A DNA stretch of 64,000 nucleotides from JAWUXM01 sp034111325 (GTDB lineage Bacteria > Pseudomonadota > Alphaproteobacteria > Rickettsiales > JABIRX01). The stretch spans positions 90,572-154,571 of the forward strand of contig JAWUXM010000002.1 of NCBI GenBank assembly GCA_034111325.1, given 5' to 3'. The position numbers and the translations under genes are program-made. The number at the start of each line of letters is the position of its first letter. Position 1 is the stretch's first letter. A model generated the notes under the pieces. It saw nothing but the letters and a program-made list of their open reading frames with translations. It had not been told where the DNA came from and made no database searches. Shown here in pieces: positions 8,345-17,635 of this stretch.

Positions 8345-8818
8345 ATGACCAGTATTTTATTCGTTTGCATGGGAAATATATGTCGCTCGCCAACGGCGCA
8401 CGGGGTGTTTCAGCATGTTATCAATCAAGAGGGTTTCAGTGACAAAATCACCATTGATTCTGCTGGCACGCATGGCTGGCATGCAGGCGAAGCCGCCGAT
8501 ACAAGATCAATAAAAACCGCACTGGAGAAAGGCTATAATTTGAGTTTTGTAAGATCACGTCTAGTCAATGAGGCTGACTTTGCAGCGTTTGATTATATTT
8601 TAGCAATGGATGCTGATAATCTCGCCAACCTAAAAAAGCAAAGCCCAACAGAGCATCACGATAAAATCGAGTTGTTTTTAAACTATACAAACTTGCCTGT
8701 TGATGAAGTTCCCGATCCGTATTATAGCGGTGATCAAGGTTTTGATTATGTGTTGGAATTAATCGAAAGCGCCTCACATGGCTTGCTTAGACATTTGCGT
8801 GATAGTAATAAAATCTAG
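8345..8818 (+). CDS. low molecular weight protein tyrosine phosphatase
   Basis: A 157-residue cytosolic phosphatase with the CX5R loop CMGNICRSP (Cys8 nucleophile, Arg14) at the N-terminus and the general-acid loop VPDPYY near residue 118. Length and layout are those of the LMW-PTP family, which dephosphorylates tyrosine in signalling or polysaccharide-export proteins. ATG at 8345 is fixed by the strand that holds Cys8. No kinase neighbour is present, so its target is not indicated. Confidence 0.92.
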   Translation: MTSILFVCMGNICRSPTAHGVFQHVINQEGFSDKITIDSAGTHGWHAGEAADTRSIKTALEKGYNLSFVRSRLVNEADFAAFDYILAMDADNLANLKKQSPTEHHDKIELFLNYTNLPVDEVPDPYYSGDQGFDYVLELIESASHGLLRHLRDSNKI

Positions 8819-8825
8819 ATTCCTC

Positions 8826-8984
8826 GCTTGTTGATATATTGCAGACCCTGAACTTTCAATTAAACCTAAGATTTTGGCTTCTTGAACGTAGCATAAACCC
8901 AACGAAAAGGGTAAGTCAGGAAATAAACTGACATGCAAACGGGGCAAGGGAAAAGTTTGAAGATTTTTATCTTATGGCAGCTTT
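8826..8984 (-). ncRNA. ssrS: candidate 6S RNA
   Basis: The 184-base gap after the phosphatase has no gene. On the minus strand it shows an ordered set of blocks resembling 6S RNA, the sigma70-RNA-polymerase decoy: a GAAGCC block, a GTTCAGGGTCTGC block near the 3' end, and a middle segment with local hairpins (GTCAG/CTGAC; TACCC/GGGTTT). Length of about 155 bases is normal for alphaproteobacterial 6S. The full closing stem was not convincingly folded by hand, and neither usual neighbour (zapA or fthC/ygfA) is adjacent, so this is tentative. Ends are approximate. Confidence 0.35.
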
Positions 8985-9002
8985 TAGCTTTTTGAGTCAT
9001 TA

Positions 9003-9512
9003 TTAATCTCTCCTAAATACATCTTTTGATAAAACGAATATTAAACCCATTACTTGTAGCAATAAAGCAAAGGTTTTGAGGCGAGTATTATCATCCATAA
9101 TTGCTTCCTCATCTTTGACAAAAGAGATTCTTTCTAGATAAAGGTCATTGATTTTATCGGTAAGTTTGCTTTGTAGATTGTCCAATAAAAGCAACTGATC
9201 AGAAATTAAAGATATATCTATTGCGTTGGCTTTGCTAATTCCCACAACCCAGTTTTTGCTGAAATTCTCGGCTATTTCTATATTAGACTTTTTATCTGCA
9301 AGGCTACGTACATTTATTAACATATTCTTCTTTTCTTCAGCACTTAAAGTATGTTGCCAGAGATTATCAATTCGCTTATCAACCGACAGAGCCTTATGTT
9401 GTAATTTCTGTGTTTCTACATTATTTGCTTCAAGCAGACGATTACTAATATAGGCTGATGTAACCGTCATCAACACACCGATAAATACTAAAAATAGAGC
9501 AATAGGACGCAT
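9003..9512 (-). CDS. hypothetical protein with two terminal membrane helices
   Basis: A 169-residue protein I do not recognise. Residues 5-25 form a hydrophobic N-terminal segment (signal anchor), and residues 147-163 a second one (FALLLQVMGLIFVL). The roughly 120 residues between are helical, charged and likely coiled-coil, so the soluble part should lie on one side of the inner membrane with both ends anchored. No catalytic motif is visible. It is transcribed alone, divergent from nnr with only 67 bases between the starts. Confidence 0.7.
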   Translation of the reverse strand: MRPIALFLVFIGVLMTVTSAYISNRLLEANNVETQKLQHKALSVDKRIDNLWQHTLSAEEKKNMLINVRSLADKKSNIEIAENFSKNWVVGISKANAIDISLISDQLLLLDNLQSKLTDKINDLYLERISFVKDEEAIMDDNTRLKTFALLLQVMGLIFVLSKDVFRRD

Positions 9513-9579
9513 TTTATTTGATAAATATGTGGATAGAGTTTTTATGTTATGATTAATGAAAGGAAAAACAACTGAAATT

Positions 9580-11046
9580 ATGAACGAAATTTTAAGCGCC
9601 GCAGAAATCTATCTTGCCGATAAATTAACTACTGAGAAATTTAGTATTTCAGGCGAACAACTTATGGAGAATGCTGGCACGGAGATTAGCAAAATCATCA
9701 CGCAAAAATATCAACCTTGCGCTATTTTGGTTTTGTGTGGTTTAGGTAATAATGGTGGCGATGGCTTTGTTGTAGCACGCTTGCTACAAACGCAGGGCTT
9801 TACAGTGCAGCTTTGTGTTTTTGGCGATGACAGCAAAATAAAAAATGATGCGTTACTTGCCAAAGCAAAATGGTTGGCTGATGGCGGCGAGATCAAAGCT
9901 TTTTCAAATGATTTACTAAAAGAGGCGGCGTTAATTATTGATGCGATTCTAGGCGTTGGTTTAAGTAAAAATATTGAGGGAGAGATTGCGCAAGCAATTG
10001 ATTATGTTAACAAATCAAAGCTGCCAATTATCGCGGTGGATATTCCAAGCGGCGTCAATGCAGATGATGGCAAAATCATGGGAGTTGCGATTCAGGCAAG
10101 CGAAACGATAAGCTTTTTCCGTCCGAAATTAGGTCATTATCTCTTACCGGGGAAGGAATATATTGGTAGATTACATATTGTTGATATTGGCATTCCAAAT
10201 GATGTATTGCTTGAGATCAAAGTACAGAATTTCTTGAATGAGCCGAGCCTTTGGCAAAATGATTTCCCACATCTAAAAGCGGCTAGCAATAAATATGATC
10301 GTGGGCATGCGATAATAATTGGTGGTGAAATGCAATCCGCCGGCGCTGCAAAAATCGCCGCTTATTCTGCACTACGTAGCGGCAGCGGCTTAGTCAGTGT
10401 GGCGTGTTCATCAGAAACATTGCTAATTTATGCAGAATCCTTAATGGCAGTGATGACCAAACTTGTTGATTCAGAGGAAGCCCTCACCAAGCTAATTGAT
10501 GATAAAAGAACCAGCGCTTTTCTCATCGGCCCGGGGAGCGGCTTGACGCAAGCAACAAAAGAAAAAACTCAACAAATTTTGCTAAGCAGAAAAGCTTGCG
10601 TAATTGATGCAGATGCGATTTCAGTTTTTGCAGATAACCCAAAAGAGATTTTCGCCCTAACTCACGAAAATGTAATTTTCACACCACATAGCGGTGAATT
10701 TAAAAGGATTTTTGATGATAGCGGCAGCAAAATAGAGAATGCTAAAAAAGCTGCACAACAAAGCGGCGCAGTGGTAATTTTGAAAGGTAATGATACAATT
10801 ATTGCTAGCCCTGATGGACGGTTAGCGATAAATCACAATGCGCCAAATTGGCTAGCAACGGCAGGCTCTGGCGACGCATTAGCAGGAATCGCCACTGGTT
10901 TACTCGCGCAACATATGCCAACTTTTGAAGCAGCCTGCGCTGCTGTTTGGCTTCATTCAGAAGCGGCAAACTTCTCCTCAATTGGTATGATCGCGGAAGA
11001 TTTAATCGATAATATTCCAAAGGCTTTAAGTCTTATTCATATTTAG
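9580..11046 (+). CDS. nnr: bifunctional NAD(P)H-hydrate epimerase / ADP-dependent dehydratase
   Basis: A metabolite-repair enzyme that restores damaged NAD(P)H hydrates. The N-terminal YjeF-N epimerase domain (about 1-210) has ENAG and the GLGNNGGDG nucleotide loop. The C-terminal ADP-dependent dehydratase domain (about 225-488) has GPGSG, the TPHSGEF motif and the TAGSGDALAGI active-site loop. ATG at 9580 gives the family's usual MNEILSAAE start; an in-frame ATG at 9556 adds eight residues without homology. Its 3' end overlaps convergently with ruvX by 21 bases. Confidence 0.92.
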   Translation: MNEILSAAEIYLADKLTTEKFSISGEQLMENAGTEISKIITQKYQPCAILVLCGLGNNGGDGFVVARLLQTQGFTVQLCVFGDDSKIKNDALLAKAKWLADGGEIKAFSNDLLKEAALIIDAILGVGLSKNIEGEIAQAIDYVNKSKLPIIAVDIPSGVNADDGKIMGVAIQASETISFFRPKLGHYLLPGKEYIGRLHIVDIGIPNDVLLEIKVQNFLNEPSLWQNDFPHLKAASNKYDRGHAIIIGGEMQSAGAAKIAAYSALRSGSGLVSVACSSETLLIYAESLMAVMTKLVDSEEALTKLIDDKRTSAFLIGPGSGLTQATKEKTQQILLSRKACVIDADAISVFADNPKEIFALTHENVIFTPHSGEFKRIFDDSGSKIENAKKAAQQSGAVVILKGNDTIIASPDGRLAINHNAPNWLATAGSGDALAGIATGLLAQHMPTFEAACAAVWLHSEAANFSSIGMIAEDLIDNIPKALSLIHI

Positions 11047-11496
11047 GAAATCCAGCGCACCTTGTAACATAAAAGAAGCGGCGACCATATCGTCTGATTT
11101 ATCAGCCTGTTTTGGTGAAAAGCCAGCCTGCTCAAAAACTCGTGATGCAGCTCTGGTTGAAAACCTTTCATCCCATAGAGAAATAGGTAAATCAACATGT
11201 TTACTTAAGCGATCAGCAAAGCTTTCAACTTGTGCAGCAGCGCGCCCAATTGAGCCGTCTAATTCAAAAGGCATGCCAATTACGACCCCGCCAATTTCTT
11301 CATTTTTGATAATATCCGCAAGTTGTTGCAAGTCTTTCTCGAGATTATTACGTTTTAGAATTTTACGCGGGCTCGCAATCATGCGTGTAGAGTCGGAAAT
11401 TGCGATACCTAGTTTTTTTGTGCCAAAATCAATACCCATTAGGCGGGTATGATTGCTTTTATCGGTGAAGAAATATTCTATAGAAACTGTAGCCAT
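11026..11496 (-). CDS. ruvX: Holliday junction resolvase-like RuvX (YqgF)
   Basis: A 156-residue RNase H-fold protein. MGIDFGTKKLGIAIS holds the first acidic residue, GMPFELDGSIG the middle motif and LWDERFST the catalytic Glu; a final acidic residue lies in DKSDDMVAA. Family members act in 16S rRNA 5' end processing and possibly in Holliday junction cleavage. About 18 residues precede the usual MGIDFG start, so translation could begin at that internal Met. It is convergent with and overlaps nnr. Confidence 0.9.
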   Translation of the reverse strand: MATVSIEYFFTDKSNHTRLMGIDFGTKKLGIAISDSTRMIASPRKILKRNNLEKDLQQLADIIKNEEIGGVVIGMPFELDGSIGRAAAQVESFADRLSKHVDLPISLWDERFSTRAASRVFEQAGFSPKQADKSDDMVAASFMLQGALDFLNMNKT

Positions 11497-11571
11497 GTGC
11501 AGAAGTTGGTGGATTTTAAGTAAATATCAATTAAAAACAGCAACCCTCCATTATATAACTATCCTAGAGAG

Positions 11572-13095
11572 ATGAAAAAAATTACTAGAGCGTTAATTTC
11601 CGTATCAGATAAAACCAACCTTGCTGAATTAGTCAAACTTCTACGTGAGTATAATATTGATATAGTGTCTACAGGCGGCACATATAAAGCCATTAGTGAT
11701 TTAGGCATAAAAGCCACTGAGATCTCTGATTATACAGGTTTTCCAGAGATTATGTCTGGCCGTGTAAAAACCCTTAACCCTTTGATTTATGGGGGGATTT
11801 TGGCAGATCGTGATAAGCAAGATCACATGCAAGCCATGCAAGATAATGAAATCAAGCAAATCGATTTAGTTATCGTAAATTTATATCCTTTTGAAGCAAC
11901 TGTCGCAGGCGGAGCGGATTTTGCTACTGCTATTGAAAACATTGATATTGGTGGTCCATCGATGATTCGCGCTACAGCTAAGAATCATGCACACACCACA
12001 ATTCTAACTGACCCTGCTGATTATACGCAGTTTTTTGAACAGATGCGTGCTAATGATGGGCAAGTCTCGGCGGAGTTCCGCAAAGAGATGGCGGTTAAAG
12101 CTTTTGGGCGCACAGCAAAATATGATATAGCAATCTATAATTGGTTTAATAAAGAAGAAGAATTTGCTCCAGAACTCAAAGTGAATGCGCAGTTAAAACA
12201 AGTTTTGCGCTATGGCGAAAATCCACATCAAAAAGCTGCTTTATATCAAAATTCAGATAGAGGAATTGTCGCTAGCGAACAAATTCAGGGCAAGGAACTT
12301 AGCTATAATAATATCGCAGATAGTGATAGTGCTTTTGCTTTGATTAAAGAATTTAGTGAACCTGCAGCGGCGATTATCAAACATGCAAACCCTTGTGGCG
12401 TTGCTATTGGTGATAATATAACAGAGGCCTATCAACGCGCTCTGGAGTGCGACAAGGTCAGTGCATTTGGCGGTATTATTGCGTTAAATCGTCCGCTCAA
12501 TAAAGAACTAGCCTTACTTATCAAAGAGATGTTTTTTGAGGTAATTATAACGCCAGCGATTGAGCCAGCAGCGCAGGAGATTTTAGCAGCGAAAAAGAAT
12601 ATGCGTATTCTTATCGCCAATATTGAAAGCCCCGCAGATAAAGTGATGGTTAAGTCAGTTTCTGGCGGTTTTTTAGTGCAAGATAATGATAATTATACAG
12701 TAACTAGCAAAGATCTAAAAATAGTTACTAAAAAGCAGCCAGACGAAGTAGAGATTCAAAATTTACTGTTTGCCTTCAAAGTTTGCAAACATGTAAAATC
12801 AAACGCAATTGTTATAGCCAAAAATTTTGCCGCAATTGGTGTTGGTGCTGGGCAAATGAGCCGTGTTGATTCAGTAAGATTAGCAGTAGAAAGAGCAGGC
12901 AGTGATGCCAAAGGCGCTGTGCTTGCTTCAGACGCTTTTTTCCCTTTTGCTGATGGTTTATTAGAGGCCACAAAAGCAGGAGTAGCAGCCTTCATTCAGC
13001 CAGGTGGCTCTATGCGTGATGATGAAGTGATTAAAGCCGCCGATGATTCTGACGTGGCAATGGTCACCACTGGAATCCGCCACTTCAAACACTAA
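11572..13095 (+). CDS. purH: bifunctional AICAR formyltransferase / IMP cyclohydrolase
   Basis: A 507-residue enzyme for the last two steps of purine synthesis. The N-terminal IMP cyclohydrolase (MGS-like) domain has ALISVSDK and STGGT. The C-terminal formyltransferase domain contains RYGENPHQ, the KHANPCG motif with catalytic Lys-His, and the GGGSMRD-type ending (here PGGSMRDDEVI). Length is normal. It is preceded by a short AT-rich promoter region and followed by tandem 25-base repeats. Confidence 0.96.
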   Translation: MKKITRALISVSDKTNLAELVKLLREYNIDIVSTGGTYKAISDLGIKATEISDYTGFPEIMSGRVKTLNPLIYGGILADRDKQDHMQAMQDNEIKQIDLVIVNLYPFEATVAGGADFATAIENIDIGGPSMIRATAKNHAHTTILTDPADYTQFFEQMRANDGQVSAEFRKEMAVKAFGRTAKYDIAIYNWFNKEEEFAPELKVNAQLKQVLRYGENPHQKAALYQNSDRGIVASEQIQGKELSYNNIADSDSAFALIKEFSEPAAAIIKHANPCGVAIGDNITEAYQRALECDKVSAFGGIIALNRPLNKELALLIKEMFFEVIITPAIEPAAQEILAAKKNMRILIANIESPADKVMVKSVSGGFLVQDNDNYTVTSKDLKIVTKKQPDEVEIQNLLFAFKVCKHVKSNAIVIAKNFAAIGVGAGQMSRVDSVRLAVERAGSDAKGAVLASDAFFPFADGLLEATKAGVAAFIQPGGSMRDDEVIKAADDSDVAMVTTGIRHFKH

Positions 13096-13105
13096 AAATC
13101 TAATT

Positions 13106-13155
13106 CTTTTGAGTGCTTTTTTGCCAATAACTTTTGAGTGCTTTTCTGCCAAATA
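13106..13155 (+). repeat. tandem 25-base duplication, partial family 1 repeat
   Basis: Two adjacent 25-base units (13106-13130 and 13131-13155) differ at about three positions. Each starts CTTTTGAGTGCTTTT and resembles the left flank of family 1 copy A (CTTTTGTACGCTTTTTGACACATAA in outline). This looks like a degraded and locally duplicated half-copy between purH and typA. Confidence 0.5.
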
Positions 13156-13224
13156 GCTTGCACTTGTGTATTAACTAAATTCTTCTAGAGTACGCTCGCC
13201 TTAATCTATCTATATATTTATTTT

Positions 13225-15045
13225 ATGACTGACATTAGAAATATCGCCATTATTGCCCACGTTGATCACGGGAAAACAACATTGATTGATTCACTTTTTC
13301 AACAAAGTGGTTCCTTTCGTGATAATCAGCAAATGGGTGAACGCATCATGGACTCTAATGATTTAGAGCGTGAGCGCGGCATTACGATTTTAGCTAAATG
13401 TACATCAATTAAATGGCAGGAAAGTAAAATTAATATTATCGACACTCCGGGACACGCAGATTTCGGTGGTGAGGTTGAACGTGTATTATCTATGGCTGAT
13501 GGTGTGTTATTGCTAGTTGATTCAAGCGAAGGCCCTATGCCACAAACAAAATTCGTTTTAACCAAAGCTTTAGCGCTTGGTCTAAAACCAATCGTAGTTA
13601 TCAATAAAATCGACAAACCAGATAGCCGAGCAGATGAAGTTTTGGACGAAGTTTTTGACTTATTCGTATCGCTTAACGCTAATGACCAACAATTAGACTT
13701 TCCAACTCTATATGCTTCAGGGCGTGATGGTTGGTGTGTACGTGACCTTGAAGATGAACGTAAAGATTTAACGCCGCTTTTAGGTGCTGTACTAGAATAT
13801 GTTAGCCCGCCACAAGTAGATAAAGAGGCACCATTTTCAATGTTGGCAACAATATTGCAGGCTGACCCATATTTAGGGCCAGTATTAATTGGTAAGGTCT
13901 ATAGCGGTGTAGCAAAAATCAATATGCCAGTTCATGCAATAGATTTGAATGGTAAGGAAGTTGAAAAAGGGCGTTTAACAAAATTACAATCTTTTGAGGG
14001 CGTTAGTCGTGTGCCGATTGAAGAAGCGCAAGCAGGTGATATCATCGCTATTGCGGGAATGGTCAAAAGTGGCGTTTCTGATACTATTGCAGATATATCT
14101 GTTACTGAGCCAATTTATTCAACACCAGTTGACCCTCCAACCATCGCAATTACCATTAGTGTGAATGATTCTCCTTTTGCTGGGCAAGAAGGTACAAAAG
14201 TAACTTCTCGGATGATTGCTGATCGTTTAACTCATGAAGAAGCAGTTAACGTTGCAATCACTGTGACAGAAACTGAGAAAAAAGATGCGTTTGAAGTAGG
14301 TGGCCGTGGTGAGCTACAGTTAGGCGTGTTGATCGAAACTATGCGTCGTGAAGGTTTTGAACTTTCCGTTTCTAAGCCAAGAGTACTTCTGCAAGAAATT
14401 GATGGCGTATTATCTGAGCCTTTGGAAGAAGTAACCATCAATGTTGATGATGAATATAGTGGTGTTGTAGTTGAAAAACTTAGTAAAAGAAAAGGTGAAT
14501 TACGTGAGATGAAGCCTAGTGAAGGCGGAAGGACGTCGATTGAATTCCTAATTCCTGCTCGTGGCTTGATCGGTTATCAAGGTGAATTTATGACTGATAC
14601 ACGTGGTACTGGGCTATTAAATCGCCTGTTCCATTCTTATGGCAAATATCGTGGACCGATTGAAAATCGCCGCAATGGTGCGCTCATTTCTACTGGTCAG
14701 GGTGAAACTGTAGCCTATGCTTTATTTAATCTACAAGAGCGCGGCATGATGTTCCTAAATAGTGGTGAAAAAGTCTATGCAGGCATGGTAATTGGTGAAC
14801 ATAATCGTGATAATGATTTAGAAGTTAACATCCTCAAAGGTAAGCAATTAACCAATATGCGTGCTTCAGGTAAAGACGAAGCCGTAAAAGTTACAGCTCC
14901 TAAAAAAATGACTTTAGAGGAAATGATTTCTTATATTGGTGACGATGAATTAGTCGAAGTCACGCCAGAATCGCTTCGTATACGTAAAAAATTGCTTGAT
15001 CCAAACGCGCGGAAAAGAGCCGAAAGATCTGGAGACAAACTATAG
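13225..15045 (+). CDS. typA: ribosome-associated GTPase TypA/BipA
   Basis: A 606-residue translational GTPase of the EF-G superfamily. G1 is AHVDHGKT (11-18), the switch I region holds RGITI, G3 is DTPGHADF and G4 NKID. EF-G-like domains follow and a BipA-specific C-terminal domain ends near residue 600. It binds 70S ribosomes and helps large-subunit assembly at low temperature or under stress. The length matches the family. An inverted repeat (15046-15052 with 15066-15072) follows the stop. Confidence 0.96.
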   Translation: MTDIRNIAIIAHVDHGKTTLIDSLFQQSGSFRDNQQMGERIMDSNDLERERGITILAKCTSIKWQESKINIIDTPGHADFGGEVERVLSMADGVLLLVDSSEGPMPQTKFVLTKALALGLKPIVVINKIDKPDSRADEVLDEVFDLFVSLNANDQQLDFPTLYASGRDGWCVRDLEDERKDLTPLLGAVLEYVSPPQVDKEAPFSMLATILQADPYLGPVLIGKVYSGVAKINMPVHAIDLNGKEVEKGRLTKLQSFEGVSRVPIEEAQAGDIIAIAGMVKSGVSDTIADISVTEPIYSTPVDPPTIAITISVNDSPFAGQEGTKVTSRMIADRLTHEEAVNVAITVTETEKKDAFEVGGRGELQLGVLIETMRREGFELSVSKPRVLLQEIDGVLSEPLEEVTINVDDEYSGVVVEKLSKRKGELREMKPSEGGRTSIEFLIPARGLIGYQGEFMTDTRGTGLLNRLFHSYGKYRGPIENRRNGALISTGQGETVAYALFNLQERGMMFLNSGEKVYAGMVIGEHNRDNDLEVNILKGKQLTNMRASGKDEAVKVTAPKKMTLEEMISYIGDDELVEVTPESLRIRKKLLDPNARKRAERSGDKL

Positions 15046-15079
15046 ATCCCTTGTTACACAAGCGTAAGGGATAGTTTAT

Positions 15080-15853
15080 ATGGTAAAGAAAATGAATTAT
15101 ATCGGTTTTTATACACTCTATTATAAAGAATCCTTTCGCTTTCTAAAAGTCTATAATCAGACATTATTTGCTCCTGTTATTAACACCCTCATTTTTCTGG
15201 CGATTTTCATGTTAGCTATCGGTGGTAGTGACCGTTCTATCGGTGGCATACCTTTTAGTGAGTTTATGGTCCCCGGGCTCATTATGATGGTGATAACACA
15301 AAACGCCTTTGCAAACAGCTCTTCTTCCATGACTATGGGCAAAGTTTTGGGGCATATAATTGATCTATTAATTCCACCCCTTTCAGCAGGAGAGATCACT
15401 AATGCTATGCTTTTAGCTGCGATAACCAGAGGCGTTATTGTTGGCATTCTTACTGCAATGGCGATTTATATCTTTGTGCCTTTTCAAATCCACCATGTTG
15501 GCTTGCTGATTTTTTATGTATTATCTGCAAGTTTTTTGCTTGGCCTGTTAGGCTTGCTCTGTGGCTTGTTATCAAATACATTCGACCAAATGTCAGCAAT
15601 TACCAGCTATATCATAACGCCGCTTTCCTTTTTATCAGGAACCTTCTATTCGGTAAAAAACCTGCCTGATTTCTGGTATCAAGTAAGCACTTATAATCCA
15701 TTTTTCTATATGATTGACGGGATAAGATATGCAATGACAAACTATGCTGATGGCTCCATCAATGTTGGAATAATTTATTTAACGGCAACTAATATTGTGA
15801 TGTGGTTAGTAGTTTATTACTTGATTCGCATAGGATTTAGGCTAAAATCTTAA
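15080..15853 (+). CDS. ABC-2 type transporter permease
   Basis: A 257-residue integral membrane protein with six hydrophobic segments. It carries the ABC-2 family pattern: EFMVPGLIMMVI early in the second helix, NTFDQMSAITSYIITPLSFLSGTFYSV, and a PFFYMIDGIRYAM loop near the end, as in the NodJ/YadH group that exports drugs or polysaccharides. No ATPase gene is adjacent, so its partner must be encoded elsewhere. It starts 34 bases after typA, with a weak hairpin between. The substrate is unknown. Confidence 0.85.
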   Translation: MVKKMNYIGFYTLYYKESFRFLKVYNQTLFAPVINTLIFLAIFMLAIGGSDRSIGGIPFSEFMVPGLIMMVITQNAFANSSSSMTMGKVLGHIIDLLIPPLSAGEITNAMLLAAITRGVIVGILTAMAIYIFVPFQIHHVGLLIFYVLSASFLLGLLGLLCGLLSNTFDQMSAITSYIITPLSFLSGTFYSVKNLPDFWYQVSTYNPFFYMIDGIRYAMTNYADGSINVGIIYLTATNIVMWLVVYYLIRIGFRLKS

Positions 15854-15878
15854 TTTATAATCACGTTATTCCTCTACA

Positions 15879-15990
15879 CGTCACTCCCTGAATTCTGAAA
15901 GAATTCAAGGGGAGCCTAGAAGCAAAGAGCGAGATAATTGTTTGTGGCTGTGGATAACCCTAGAATTCCTATGGAATTCAGGGCATTATG
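15879..15990 (+). repeat. palindromic repeat family 2, copy a
   Basis: About 112 bases with a hairpin at each end. The left end CGTCACTCCCTGAATTC is the exact reverse complement of the right ends of copies b and d. The first hairpin pairs GAATTC and the second GAATTCC with GGAATTC. It fills the gap between the ABC permease and def. Confidence 0.7.
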
Positions 15991-16021
15991 AATCTATTAC
16001 GGAGAATTAAAAAAGAAAAAA

Positions 16022-16555
16022 ATGGCAAAATTACCAATTATCGAATGGCCTGATAAAAGGCTCAAAAAGAAATCTCTACCAGTTGCAAAGGTTGATGATG
16101 AGTTGCGCAAATTCATGGATGACATGTTAGAGACCATGTATGATGCTAGTGGTGTGGGCTTGGCGGCCGTTCAGGTTGGCGTGTTAAAACGTATTTTAGT
16201 AATGGATGTTAGCTATGGCTCAGCACGTTACGAAGATTCGAAAGAAGAAAGTAAACCGCAGCCATATTTTCTAATTAACCCAGAAATCCTTACAGAAGAT
16301 CAAAATCTAGCTCCTTATGATGAAGGCTGCCTTTCCTTCCCTGGTCAATATGCTGAAGTTATTCGCCCAGAGACGGTTCGTGTGAGCTATCTTGACTATC
16401 ACGGAAAAGAAAGGGAGATGAAAGCGGAAGGGCTAATGGCGGTTTGTGTACAGCATGAGATCGACCATCTAAACGGCATTGTTTTTGTTGATCATATTTC
16501 ACGGTTAAAACGTGCCTTCGTCCTCAAAAAACTCGAAAAAGCTAAGAAATTCTAA
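16022..16555 (+). CDS. def: peptide deformylase
   Basis: A 177-residue metalloenzyme that removes the formyl group from nascent proteins. All three motifs are present: GVGLAAVQVGV (44-54, where the family usually has GxGLAAxQ), EGCLSFP (101-107, Cys metal ligand) and HEIDH (145-149, two His ligands and catalytic Glu). Residue 44-45 is GV rather than GI, a minor variant. The HAD gene follows two bases after its stop, so they form an operon. The usual partner fmt is not in this window. Confidence 0.95.
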   Translation: MAKLPIIEWPDKRLKKKSLPVAKVDDELRKFMDDMLETMYDASGVGLAAVQVGVLKRILVMDVSYGSARYEDSKEESKPQPYFLINPEILTEDQNLAPYDEGCLSFPGQYAEVIRPETVRVSYLDYHGKEREMKAEGLMAVCVQHEIDHLNGIVFVDHISRLKRAFVLKKLEKAKKF

Positions 16556-16557
16556 TC

Positions 16558-17412
16558 ATGCAACTAGTTCAAAATATTCAAGAAATTATCGATCAATATG
16601 ATTTTTTCATATTAGATTTATGGGGAGTTATCCACGATGGACAAGCGACTTACCCAAATGTCCTCGCAACGTTAGAGTTATTAAAAGCCAAAGATAAGAA
16701 AGTGATTTTCCTTTCTAATGCACCACGCCGCGCCTCTAAAGCAGAGGAAGTCTTGACGCAGCTAGGGATTAAGGGAGATTTATATATTGATATTATAACC
16801 TCTGGTGAGGTTGCATATCAAACTTTTAAAGCAGAACAAACGGAGCAAATTAAACCATATTTCTATATCGGGCCAGAAAAAGACCGTGCTGTTTTTGATG
16901 GTTTAAATTGCCAAGAAATAATGGATGCAAGTAAAGCAGAGTTTGTTTTAGCGACTGGTTTTGAAGTCGGTGGGAAAATGGATGATGTGATGCCACAATT
17001 AAAGGATGCTGCGCGATATAAACTCCCTATGCTTTGTGTGAACCCTGATAAAATCGTCGTTCGTCAGGATGGCTCTGTGCAGCTTTGCTCAGGTTTGATG
17101 GCTGATGAATATAAACAATTAGGTGGTGAAGTAACATATTACGGCAAGCCTTATCCAAAGGTTTACGAACATATTTTTACTAAATATCCTACTATTGATC
17201 GTAGCAAAATCCTTGTCGTTGGCGATGCTTTGGAGACGGATATTAAAGGTGCGCACGATAATGGGCTAGATTCTGCGTGGATTGTTTCAGGAATTCACCT
17301 AAAAGATCTAAATATTAAATTTGGCGAGATGCCAGAGCTAGCAGATCTCAAAGCAATGACCCAAGATTTCAATACTGTTCCAAACTATATTTTGCCAAAA
17401 TTTGGCATTTAA
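16558..17412 (+). CDS. HAD superfamily class IIA hydrolase (TIGR01459-type)
   Basis: A 284-residue phosphatase of the haloacid dehalogenase family, class IIA cap. Motif I is DLWGVIHDG (the first Asp nucleophile near residue 20, second acidic position replaced by Trp-Gly-Val layout as in this subfamily), motif II is FLSNAPR and motif III/IV GDALETDIKGA. Family members dephosphorylate small sugar phosphates or nucleotides; the real substrate is unknown. The gene is coupled to def and ends nine bases before a parS site. Confidence 0.85.
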   Translation: MQLVQNIQEIIDQYDFFILDLWGVIHDGQATYPNVLATLELLKAKDKKVIFLSNAPRRASKAEEVLTQLGIKGDLYIDIITSGEVAYQTFKAEQTEQIKPYFYIGPEKDRAVFDGLNCQEIMDASKAEFVLATGFEVGGKMDDVMPQLKDAARYKLPMLCVNPDKIVVRQDGSVQLCSGLMADEYKQLGGEVTYYGKPYPKVYEHIFTKYPTIDRSKILVVGDALETDIKGAHDNGLDSAWIVSGIHLKDLNIKFGEMPELADLKAMTQDFNTVPNYILPKFGI

Positions 17413-17420
17413 TTATAAAA

Positions 17421-17436
17421 TGTTTCACGTGAAACA
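17421..17436. promoter_or_regulatory. parS site 1
   Basis: A perfect 16-base palindrome TGTTTCACGTGAAACA, the widely conserved parS core bound by ParB. It lies 6 kb from parAB. The 223-base gap around it (17413-17635) holds no gene. Confidence 0.93.
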
Positions 17437-17635
17437 TTGACGAGATCATGCGGAAACCGCAGACCCTTCATTTTTTAGAGCTTGTTTTTAACCTACAATG
17501 TCTAGCAAGCCACAAAACTGGCTCGCCCTCCCTCAATTGACTTTTACTACTTCTCCATTTTGCCTTTGCAAAAAACATTTAATAGTGCGTTAATGGATAT
17601 AAAAGTAATATAACCAACCGAAAAACTGTAATATC

